From assembly GCA_955652545.1 (NCBI GenBank), contig CATPCA010000366.1, positions 1-5,850 on the forward strand: 5,850 bases of DNA, written 5' to 3'. The stretch is from Candidatus Dormiibacterota bacterium. GTDB lineage: Bacteria; Chloroflexota; Dormibacteria; UBA8260. The position numbers were made by a program, and so were the translations under genes. Below are positions 1-4,606 of the stretch, piece after piece. How positions within the stretch are numbered: position 1 is the first letter of the stretch; each line of letters starts with the position of its first letter. The notes below the pieces were generated by a model, which ran no database searches, had not been told where the DNA came from, and worked only from the letters and a program-made list of their open reading frames with translations.

Positions 1-156
1 GCGGAGCTTCGCTTTCGTGTCGCCGCTTTCATTCGCGGAGAAGAGCACCCGCTGTCGCAGCGGAGCGCCGTGTCGGTCTCCATCCAGGACTGGATGGAGG
101 CCCTGTACGACGTCCAGGACGGGCTGATGATCCGCTTTCCCGACGACATCGACTGA
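1..156 (+). CDS. C-terminal end of an unrecognised protein (5' end outside window)
   Basis: Reading frame 1 is open from the window edge to a TGA at 154-156 and encodes the last 51 residues of a protein. Codon use is typical of the window, with mostly G or C at third positions, which supports real coding. The tail is mixed and fairly acidic, ending in an FPDDID motif, with a DWMEALYDVQDG stretch that looks helical. No catalytic motif, metal-binding cluster or membrane segment is visible, and I do not recognise the family. The next gene-like ORF on this strand begins 54 bases downstream. A G/C-rich imperfect inverted repeat (163-188) follows the stop but has no proper T-tract, so a terminator is not convincing. 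Confidence 0.6.
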   Translation, partial: AELRFRVAAFIRGEEHPLSQRSAVSVSIQDWMEALYDVQDGLMIRFPDDID

Positions 157-192
157 GCGTTCGCCGGCGGTCCCCATCGGGGCCCGGCCTTC

Positions 193-198
193 TATAGT
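193..198 (+). promoter_or_regulatory. Possible -10 box for the small ORF at 211
   Basis: TATAGT lies 12 bases before the ATG at 211, so a transcript would have at most a very short leader. The sequence between (ending CAAGG) offers only a weak ribosome site too close to the start. No -35 box is evident. In such GC-rich DNA an AT-rich hexamer at this place is suggestive only. Confidence 0.3.
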
Positions 199-210
199 TC
201 CCAGTCAAGG

Positions 211-432
211 ATGAGCGAGTCGCCCCCGCGTCGTGGATTCTGGGAGGCCCCGGTGCCACCTGCATGGGCGCTGCGTGCCCTGGCCAAAGGCATCATCGGA
301 CCGGAGCGCTTTGAGGCGCTGGTGGCCTACACCGCCGACCCGGCCGCGGTGCGCCGCCGTCGCACGCGGACGCGTGCGGCCTGCTCCTGTCGGGTCCATG
401 CCCGGCGCGGTTGCACCAGCTGGCGCTTCTAG
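211..432 (+). CDS. Small hypothetical protein (73 aa), uncertain
   Basis: An ATG-started ORF of 73 codons ends at TAG 430-432. The first 50 or so codons have the G/C-ending bias expected of a real gene here and include a plausible amphipathic stretch (ALRALAKGIIGPERFEALVAY). The remainder is very rich in Arg and has three Cys (CSC at about residues 57-59 and Cys 68), with no recognisable domain. A TATAGT hexamer 12 bases upstream could serve as its promoter. A 5-bp inverted repeat (GGCGC/GCGCC, 422-436) spans the stop codon. I recognise no family. It could be a small nucleic-acid-binding or metal-binding protein, a degraded gene, or a chance ORF between its neighbour and the tRNA. Confidence 0.4.
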   Translation: MSESPPRRGFWEAPVPPAWALRALAKGIIGPERFEALVAYTADPAAVRRRRTRTRAACSCRVHARRGCTSWRF

Positions 433-461
433 CGCCCTCGGCCCGGGCGCGGCCGCACGCT

Positions 462-467
462 TATACT
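462..467 (+). promoter_or_regulatory. -10 box of the tRNA-Arg gene
   Basis: TATACT sits 17 bases before the first base of the mature tRNA, so initiation around 473-476 would give a short 5' leader for RNase P removal. No convincing -35 hexamer is visible at 16-18 bp upstream in the G/C-rich flank. The position relative to the tRNA is the main support. Confidence 0.5.
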
Positions 468-484
468 CGTGCCTCGATCCGCGG

Positions 485-557
<73 letters not shown>

Positions 558-563
558 CGCCCT

Positions 564-1448
564 TCACCACCATTCGAACGGGCGTCCGTCCCAGGGGTCG
601 AGCGATGGGTAGACGGGATCGGCTGCAAGGGCGTCGAGGCGCTCGTTGAAGGCGGTCACCTCGCCGGCGTCGAGGAGACGGCCGAGCTGGCTGTCGAGCC
701 GCGACCGTCGAGTGCTGTCAGCGGCAAGCGCTCGCACCCGCGCGACAACGGCCGGCGGGACGGGCTCGCCGCCGAGCTGGATGAGGACGGTGCGCTGGCG
801 GGGGTAGGGGAGAAAGCTCAGGGCGTTGTCGATGCCGCGGAGGTCGCCGTCGTCACCGAGCAGGAGGTGCGCGCGTTTGCGATCGGCGTTGTTGATGAGC
901 ACGTCGAGCGCGGCCAGGCTGCGCAGCTGCTCCTCCAGGCGCGCCGCCGGTTGCGCCTGGCCCTCTTCGGCCGCGTGGATGAACAGCTGCATCGAGCCCG
1001 GTCCGTGCGGACCGTCGCGCAGTGTGGTTGCGGGCACCAGGCCGTCGTCGAGCGCCGCGCTGACGACATACGCTGCGGTCTCGCGCATGTGCAGCGTCTG
1101 GCGCGGGAAGTCCCACAGCGGCCTCTCTCCACGAGCGGGTTTGTAGATGGCGCGCAGCGGCTGGTCCGGGTGGGTGGGATCGGGACCCTCGAACTCGATG
1201 AGGAAGACAGCGTTTGAGGAGTAGACGACGCGTCCGATCCCGGCAATGGGCTCGCCGCGCAGCCGGCGCAGGACCTCGGCGTCAGCAGGCGCGCCTGCCT
1301 CGGCCGCGTCCTCGAGCACGGCGGCGTCGAAACGACGGCTCACGCGTCGCATCACGGCAGCCTCGGCGCGCATCTCAGCGCTGAGCATCAGGGGCACGTC
1401 ATCGGCCTCGCGGCGCCGCCGTGGCCGCTCGTGCCCGTGCCTGCTCAC
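564..1448 (-). CDS. SCO1664-family (TIGR03843-like) kinase-fold protein
   Basis: The 294-aa product resembles the actinobacterial SCO1664 family, predicted to have a phosphatidylinositol 3/4-kinase-like fold; its biochemical role is not established. Visible family features are a glycine/hydrophobic strand with SSNAVFLIEFEG (about residues 77-88) and AIYKPARGERPLWDFP (about 100-115), with Lys103 as the likely nucleotide-binding lysine. RETAAYVVS follows (122-130), then LVPATTLRDGPHGPGSMQLF (137-156), LINNADRKRAHLLL (184-197) and GIDNALSF (205-212). The DR within NNADRK and Asp207 occupy the expected catalytic-loop and metal-binding places. The metal motif reads D-N-A, where I recall D-H-G as usual in the family. 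About 55 N-terminal residues, rich in Arg, precede the core and may be an extension or reflect a start chosen too far upstream. The start is GTG at 1448, with only a weak GGGCGGG upstream. It lies 16 bases after the stop of the membrane-protein gene, so the two probably form one transcript. Confidence 0.8.
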   Translation of the reverse strand: MSRHGHERPRRRREADDVPLMLSAEMRAEAAVMRRVSRRFDAAVLEDAAEAGAPADAEVLRRLRGEPIAGIGRVVYSSNAVFLIEFEGPDPTHPDQPLRAIYKPARGERPLWDFPRQTLHMRETAAYVVSAALDDGLVPATTLRDGPHGPGSMQLFIHAAEEGQAQPAARLEEQLRSLAALDVLINNADRKRAHLLLGDDGDLRGIDNALSFLPYPRQRTVLIQLGGEPVPPAVVARVRALAADSTRRSRLDSQLGRLLDAGEVTAFNERLDALAADPVYPSLDPWDGRPFEWW

Positions 1449-1464
1449 GGACCCGCCCGATGGG

Positions 1465-1833
1465 TCAGCGTGATCGCCGTGCGACGACCACCACGGTGAG
1501 AGCGGCGACGATCAGTGGGACGCCGAAGAGGAGCCCGACGGTGAGGAACATCTTGAACGACACCACGCCGACACCGATGCAGACGATCAGGACGGCAAGG
1601 GCGAGCACGGCAGCGTTGAGACCCCAGGCGAGCCAGCGCCGCGGGGCGCGGCTCGTGCTTGGCCGCCGCTGGTTCTTGTGAGCCGGCGGAGCCATCCGAA
1701 CCGGCGCTGGGACGTTGTCGCCGTCCAATGGCAGGTCCGGTCGGCCCAGCGCACCCCACCACGGCGGAGCGCCCGCCGCCGGGCGCGGGTCGGATTGCTG
1801 GCCGGAGGGTGAGCGCGGTGGGTCGTCGGGCAT
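1465..1833 (-). CDS. Small proline-rich two-helix membrane protein
   Basis: The 122-aa product has a proline-rich, polar N-terminal half (residues 1-66: many Pro, Arg, Gln, with a GAPPWWGALGRPDLPLDGD segment) and two strongly hydrophobic helices. The first helix spans about residues 67-91 (WLAWGLNAAVLALAVLIV...) and the second about 95-118 (FLTVGLLFGVPLIVAALTVV). A short SFKM turn joins them, and the end ARRSR is basic. The positive charges before helix 1 and after helix 2 suggest both termini are cytoplasmic. There is no signal peptide cleavage site and no catalytic motif. The ATG at 1833 is preferred because AGGA lies 5 bases upstream and the codons fit; the frame stays open further upstream, but that part runs antisense to the glycosylase gene. 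The downstream neighbour is the kinase-fold gene, 16 bases away. I do not recognise the family. Confidence 0.7.
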   Translation of the reverse strand: MPDDPPRSPSGQQSDPRPAAGAPPWWGALGRPDLPLDGDNVPAPVRMAPPAHKNQRRPSTSRAPRRWLAWGLNAAVLALAVLIVCIGVGVVSFKMFLTVGLLFGVPLIVAALTVVVVARRSR

Positions 1834-1838
1834 TGCAG

Positions 1839-1842
1839 TCCT
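1839..1842 (-). promoter_or_regulatory. Shine-Dalgarno site of the membrane-protein gene
   Basis: On the minus strand AGGA lies 5 bases before the ATG at 1833. This is the main reason for choosing that start among the in-frame options in the long open frame. Confidence 0.5.
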
Positions 1843-1906
1843 GTGCTGGTCGTGCTGGACGGTGCCGCCGGGGGGGGGACGGGAGCACAGCGCTGGCGGA
1901 GGGTTG

Positions 1907-1912
1907 ATCATA
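1907..1912 (-). promoter_or_regulatory. Possible -10 box for the membrane-protein/kinase-fold operon
   Basis: On the minus strand TATGAT occurs at 1912-1907, which would start transcription near 1900 and give a leader of about 65 bases containing a C9 homopolymer (G9 on the + strand, 1870-1878). No good -35 hexamer is seen. The box lies back to back with the + strand -10 box at 1939-1944. Confidence 0.4.
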
Positions 1913-1938
1913 GCGCCGCACCCTGCGGGGGTCGATCC

Positions 1939-1944
1939 TAGAAT
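1939..1944 (+). promoter_or_regulatory. -10 box placing transcription start at the glycosylase GTG
   Basis: TAGAAT ends 6 bases before the GTG at 1951, exactly where initiation is expected, so the mRNA is predicted to be leaderless. No Shine-Dalgarno sequence precedes the GTG. The hexamer also supplies an in-frame TAG (1939-1941), which excludes a longer N-terminus. A 5-bp inverted repeat (CCGCA-CCC-TGCGG, 1916-1928) lies midway between the two divergent -10 boxes and could be an operator, though it is short. Confidence 0.55.
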
Positions 1945-1950
1945 CGCGCG

Positions 1951-2604
1951 GTGGCAGCGGCTCCTCTCGGCGCAATCGAGGCAATTCAGCGAGAGCATCG
2001 AGCCTGTGTGCGCTGCGTGCACACCGGTCACCTCGAGCGTGCCCACCCCGTCTTCAGCGGCAGACGCGGTCAGCGCATCATGCTCGTCGGCCAGGCGCCG
2101 GGACCGGTCGAGGACGACGTCACCCGGCCGTTCGCGGGACGCGCCGGCGCCCACCTGATGCGCTGGATGGCAAGCGCCGGGTTCGCCAACGAGGCGGCAG
2201 TTCGCGATCGGGTGTTCATGACGTCGATGACCACATGTTTCCCCGGCAGGCTGCCGGGCGGCAACGGCGACCGCAGGCCGAGCGCTCGCGAGGTCGCGGA
2301 GTGCAGCGGTTGGTTGGACGCGTATCTCGAGCTTCTCGCACCGGCGCTGATCATCTGCATCGGCACCCTGGCCCACGGCCGCTTCCTTCCCGGGCGTCGC
2401 CTCGAGCAGATCGTGGGCCGATCGTGGACATCCGATGGCGAGATCGTCGAAGGTCCGCCCCTACGCCCGCCCGTGCTTCTTCCTCTGCCCCATCCGTCCG
2501 GACAGAGCCGATGGCTCAACGACCCGGCCCACGTGCAACTGCTCGGCTGCGCATTGAGGCGATTGCGGGAGCTCGCGGACTGGGCTGAAGCGACAGCCGC
2601 ATGA
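1951..2604 (+). CDS. Uracil-DNA glycosylase family protein with predicted 4Fe-4S cluster
   Basis: The 217-aa product belongs to the uracil-DNA glycosylase superfamily, which removes uracil from DNA as the first step of base-excision repair. Motif 1 is LVGQAPGPVEDDVTRPFAG (residues 45-63), with the GxAPG signature and Glu54/Asp55 near the water-activating position of family 4-like enzymes. It is followed by RAGAHLMRWM. Motif 2 is HPSGQSRW (181-188), the DNA-intercalation loop. Four cysteines, C19-x2-C22, C96 and C118, match the iron-sulfur ligand pattern of family 4 enzymes. The 21-residue spacing of the last pair is wider than the roughly 14-17 I recall for classical members. Length is normal for the superfamily. 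The GTG start is the only possible one, because an in-frame TAG lies just upstream. The gene is probably leaderless and is divergent from the membrane-protein operon. The exact subfamily and substrate range cannot be decided from motifs. Confidence 0.85.
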   Translation: MAAAPLGAIEAIQREHRACVRCVHTGHLERAHPVFSGRRGQRIMLVGQAPGPVEDDVTRPFAGRAGAHLMRWMASAGFANEAAVRDRVFMTSMTTCFPGRLPGGNGDRRPSAREVAECSGWLDAYLELLAPALIICIGTLAHGRFLPGRRLEQIVGRSWTSDGEIVEGPPLRPPVLLPLPHPSGQSRWLNDPAHVQLLGCALRRLRELADWAEATAA

Positions 2605-2651
2605 GATCTCCAAGGGGAGGAGGTGGCACGGCGCCCGCGATGCGCCGGTGA

Positions 2652-2657
2652 TATGAT
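2652..2657 (+). promoter_or_regulatory. Possible -10 box for the deoxyribosyltransferase-like gene
   Basis: TATGAT lies 40 bases before the preferred GTG at 2698, predicting initiation near 2664 and a leader of about 34 bases that contains the AAAGG ribosome site. The hexamer 17 bp further upstream (GTGGCA, 2624-2629 or one base shifted) is at best a poor -35. Read-through from the glycosylase gene is also possible. Confidence 0.4.
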
Positions 2658-2681
2658 CCGGCAGCCGTTTCGGCTGTCCCA

Positions 2682-2687
2682 GAAAGG
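2682..2687 (+). promoter_or_regulatory. Ribosome-binding site deciding the start at 2698
   Basis: GAAAGG ends about 10 bases before GTG 2698-2700. The residues encoded upstream of this GTG in the same frame look unlike conserved protein. I therefore prefer it over GTG 2623, which is preceded by a purine-rich AAGGGGAGGAG but too closely packed against it. Confidence 0.5.
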
Positions 2688-2697
2688 TATTTCAGCC

Positions 2698-3171
2698 GTG
2701 CCCGACGTCAGCTCCGAACCGCTGTCCGCGCCCACGCCGGCGGTCAAGGACGCCGAGGACATCCTCGAGCGGATCTTCACGCCGCGCCCCAAGGCCAGCC
2801 CTGCGGAACAGGCGGAGCGGGCTCTGCGGCGGCCCAAGCAGCTGATCTACTGCGCCATCAGCAATCGCAACTTCTACTGGCGCCAGCACATCACCAAGTT
2901 CGTCCTCGACGAGGGCGGCGTGCCGATCTCGCCGTTCATGCTCTTCGACTACTACCTGCTCCACACCGTTCCCAAGGAAACGGTGCGCGAGGCGTTCAAC
3001 AACCTGATCGTGCGCTGCGACCAGATGTGGGTGTTCGGCAACCTGTCCCTCGGGGTCAAGGTGCAGATCGGCATCGCCAAGCGGCTGCGCAAGCCGCTCC
3101 GGTTCTACGACATCACGGACATGCCCTACCGCGTGGTCAGCGTTCCCGAGGCGATGGTCCGCGAAGAGTGA
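2698..3171 (+). CDS. Nucleoside 2-deoxyribosyltransferase-like (DUF4406/DUF7768-type) protein
   Basis: The 157-aa product has a flexible, Pro/Ala/Glu-rich N-terminus (residues 1-45) followed by a compact Rossmann-like domain. The domain opens with LIYCAISNRNF (49-59), the family's first strand and loop. DEGGVPISPFMLFDYYL (71-87) follows, matching the family's 'eG..P..P' segment. LIVRCDQMWVFG (103-114) comes next, matching 'i..cD.lwv.G'. SLGVKVQIGIAKRLRKPLRFY (117-137) corresponds to the 'GmexElgyA...gKpv' segment. In true nucleoside 2-deoxyribosyltransferases that last segment carries the catalytic Glu; here Gln123 appears at that place, so glycosyl transfer is doubtful and the protein may bind rather than cleave nucleosides or nucleotides. 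A start at GTG 2623 would add 25 residues. The stop is separated by 2 bases from the stop of the convergent thrC. The family assignment rests on pattern similarity only. Confidence 0.7.
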   Translation: MPDVSSEPLSAPTPAVKDAEDILERIFTPRPKASPAEQAERALRRPKQLIYCAISNRNFYWRQHITKFVLDEGGVPISPFMLFDYYLLHTVPKETVREAFNNLIVRCDQMWVFGNLSLGVKVQIGIAKRLRKPLRFYDITDMPYRVVSVPEAMVREE

Positions 3172-3173
3172 GC

Positions 3174-4472
3174 TCAGCTCGCGCCGAGCTCCTCGAGCCT
3201 GCGATAGACGCTGCGACGCTGCGGGCTCACCGGCTCGCCAACCGGGTGGCGTCCCGCCACCGCATCCAGGGTCTTCAAGCCGTGGCCGGTGATGTATGCG
3301 ACGACCGTCTCGTCGCCCTTCCAACGACCCTGCCGGGCCAGCTTGCGAAGCACGGCCACGGTCACGCCACCGGCGGTCTCGGTGAAGATCCCCTCGGTGC
3401 GTGCGAGCAGGTCGATGCCGTCGCGGATCTCGTCCTCGGAGACGCTGGCGACGACGCCGCCACTGCGACGGGCGATGCGGAGCACATCGGCACCGTCCGA
3501 TGGGTTACCAATGGCCAGCGAGCGCGCGATCGTGTCCGGGCGCACCGGCTGCACGACGTCGCTGCCCCGCGCGAAAGCATCGGCGACCGGTGAGCAGCCG
3601 AGTGCCTGGGCTCCCGTGAACCGGGGCAGCCGCCGCCCGCTGACGAGCCCAAGGTTGACGAGCTCGGCGGCTGCCTTGCGGTGCTTGACGAACTGGCACC
3701 CCGACGCGATCGGGATCACGATCTCGTCGGGGAGTCGCCAGCCGAGCTGTTCGGCGGTCTCGAAGGTGAGGGTCTTGCTGCCCTCGCTGTAGTACGGGCG
3801 CAGGTTGATGTTGCAGAAGCCCCAGTCGAGATCGTCGGCGAGCTCAGCGCAGAGCCTGTTGACGTCGTCGTAGTTGCCCGCGATGGGGACGATGGTGGCC
3901 CCGAAGACGGCGGTCGCCGCGATCTTCTGCGGCTCGAGGTCGGCGGGGATGAAAACCACCGCCCTGATCCCTGCCCTGGCTGCGTAGGCCGCCACGGAGT
4001 TGGCGAGGTTGCCTGTTGACGCGCAGGCGATGGTGCGGAAACCGTTCTGCAGCGCCCAGTTGAGCGCGACCGCGACCACTCGGTCCTTGAACGAGTTGGT
4101 GGGGTTGACCGTGTCGTTCTTGAGATGCAGGCTGCTCAGGCCGAGCTCGTCCCCGAGGTTGCGGGCGTGAACCAGGGGAGTGAATCCCTCGCCGAGAGTT
4201 GTGGGCTCCTGGTCGCCGACGGGCAGCAGGTCGCGATACCGCCACAGGCTCGGTGGGCCGGCCTCGATGCGCGCGCGAGAAATGCGTCGTGCGATCGCCA
4301 CGTAGTCGTACGCCACCTCGAGAGGACCGAAACACAGGTCGCAGAGATGCGTCGCCGTGATGGGGAGCTCGTGGCCGCAGGCGCGGCAGCGCAGGCCGGC
4401 CACGTGGCTTGGCCCTGACGGCGCGAGGGCAGCGGGGCCCCCGACGGGGTCTGCGGCGTCGATCCTGGACAT
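3174..4472 (-). CDS. thrC: Threonine synthase
   Basis: The 432-aa, PLP-dependent fold-type II enzyme converts O-phospho-L-homoserine to L-threonine and phosphate, the last step of threonine synthesis, in the cytoplasm. An N-terminal zinc-ribbon-like part has C29-x2-C32 and C44-x2-C47. TTLGEGFTPLV (91-101) leads to NPTNSFKDR (123-131) with the PLP Schiff-base Lys129. CASTGNLANSVAAYAARAG (150-168) is the substrate/phosphate loop, and PYYSEGSKTL (226-235) is typical of the family. PIASGCQFVKHRKA (254-267) stands at the cofactor-phosphate region, and YITGHGLKT (393-401) closes the active site. Length and motif order are those of a complete enzyme. The ATG at 4472 is preceded by GGGAGG at 7 bases, an ideal ribosome site, but this lies in the 3' arm of a terminator-like hairpin. 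Regulation by attenuation is therefore likely (see leader entries). The upstream same-strand neighbour is the helicase gene. The gene ends tail to tail with the deoxyribosyltransferase-like gene. Confidence 0.95.
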   Translation of the reverse strand: MSRIDAADPVGGPAALAPSGPSHVAGLRCRACGHELPITATHLCDLCFGPLEVAYDYVAIARRISRARIEAGPPSLWRYRDLLPVGDQEPTTLGEGFTPLVHARNLGDELGLSSLHLKNDTVNPTNSFKDRVVAVALNWALQNGFRTIACASTGNLANSVAAYAARAGIRAVVFIPADLEPQKIAATAVFGATIVPIAGNYDDVNRLCAELADDLDWGFCNINLRPYYSEGSKTLTFETAEQLGWRLPDEIVIPIASGCQFVKHRKAAAELVNLGLVSGRRLPRFTGAQALGCSPVADAFARGSDVVQPVRPDTIARSLAIGNPSDGADVLRIARRSGGVVASVSEDEIRDGIDLLARTEGIFTETAGGVTVAVLRKLARQGRWKGDETVVAYITGHGLKTLDAVAGRHPVGEPVSPQRRSVYRRLEELGAS

Positions 4473-4502
4473 AAAAAAACCTCCCGGTTGGTTCCGGGAG
4501 GT
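4473..4502 (-). terminator. Terminator-like hairpin abutting the thrC start codon
   Basis: On the minus strand ACCTCCCGG (4502-4494) pairs perfectly over 9 bp with CCGGGAGGT (4487-4479), with loop AACCAA, and is followed by T7 (4479-4473) directly before the ATG. This has all the parts of an intrinsic terminator. Because it stands between the thrC leader and the coding region, it is better read as an attenuator than as the terminator of the helicase gene, though it could also serve the latter. The + strand copy would lack a T-tract. Confidence 0.8.
4480..4485 (-). promoter_or_regulatory. thrC Shine-Dalgarno site inside the terminator hairpin
   Basis: On the minus strand GGGAGG is followed by seven T and then the ATG. 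It is at once the 3' arm of the terminator stem and a well-spaced ribosome site, so hairpin formation would hide it and the U-tract doubles as the spacer. Confidence 0.75.
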
Positions 4503-4527
4503 CTCCTGACGAGGGCGCGATGCGCCG

Positions 4528-4593
4528 CTACGTTCGGAAACCTCCGCGGCGCATCATCATCGAGGCGGCGTCGACCACCACTGCCACTTGCAT
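4528..4593 (-). CDS. Candidate thrC leader peptide (21 aa, Met-Met-Met)
   Basis: The minus-strand ATG at 4593 opens 21 codons ending in TAG at 4530-4528. The peptide begins MQVAVVVDAAS and continues MMMRRGGFRT, so it has three Met codons in a row (4560-4552) and a Val cluster (four Val codons within codons 3-7). The Met codons run into the 5' arm of hairpin 1, and the stop codon overlaps the start of its 3' arm, the arrangement expected of a ribosome-mediated attenuator. There is no Shine-Dalgarno sequence, but a TAGCAT -10 box ends 7 bases before the ATG, so a leaderless transcript is likely. It contains only one Thr codon and no Ile, unlike the classical thr leader. It could still be a chance ORF. 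Confidence 0.45.
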   Translation of the reverse strand: MQVAVVVDAASMMMRRGGFRT

Positions 4594-4600
4594 GGCAGCG

Positions 4601-4606
4601 ATGCTA
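4601..4606 (-). promoter_or_regulatory. -10 box of the thrC leader transcript
   Basis: On the minus strand TGTTAGCAT carries an extended -10 (TG-N-TAGCAT, hexamer 4606-4601). It ends 7 bases before the ATG of the leader ORF, predicting initiation at or next to that ATG. No -35 hexamer is evident, as is common for extended -10 promoters. It lies in the short gap after the helicase stop codon at 4634. Confidence 0.5.

Larger units (their letters stand above)
4473..4606 (-). promoter_or_regulatory. Candidate attenuator leader of thrC (alternative RNA structures)
   Basis: Three pairings can be drawn on the minus strand. Hairpin 1 is GATGCGCCGC (4555-4546) with GCGGCGCATC (4528-4519), a perfect 10-bp stem with a 17-nt loop. 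The antiterminator is loop segment GGAGGTTTCC (4545-4536) with GGAGACCTCC (4506-4497), 10 pairs including one G-U. The terminator (4502-4479) shares bases 4502-4497 with the antiterminator, so the two exclude each other. When the antiterminator forms, the thrC ribosome site is free; when the terminator forms, transcription should stop and the site is hidden. A short leader ORF (4593-4528) ends inside hairpin 1, so ribosome position could choose between states. No T-box signature was found. The structures are seen directly; the switching is inference. Confidence 0.6.

Noticed and set aside
163..188. Terminator after the first gene
   Set aside because: The inverted repeat (GCCGG...CCGGC with an inner CCCC/GGGG) is interrupted and followed by only a short pyrimidine stretch without a T-run.
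1834..2376. N-terminal extension of the membrane protein upstream of 1833
   Set aside because: The frame stays open but runs antisense to the uracil-DNA glycosylase gene. The internal ATG at 1833 has a ribosome site.
2623..2697. GTG 2623 as start of the deoxyribosyltransferase-like gene
   Set aside because: The purine-rich AAGGGGAGGAG lies almost on top of it, the added residues look unconserved, and GTG 2698 has a properly spaced AAAGG. I cannot exclude it.
3176..3190. Perfect 6-bp hairpin AGCTCG-CGC-CGAGCT at the convergent gene ends
   Set aside because: It is short, has no T-tract on either strand, and lies within thrC coding sequence, so chance is likely.
3289..3792. Long + strand ORFs opposite thrC
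   Set aside because: They are antisense to a complete, motif-verified threonine synthase. Long antisense frames are expected in GC-rich coding DNA.
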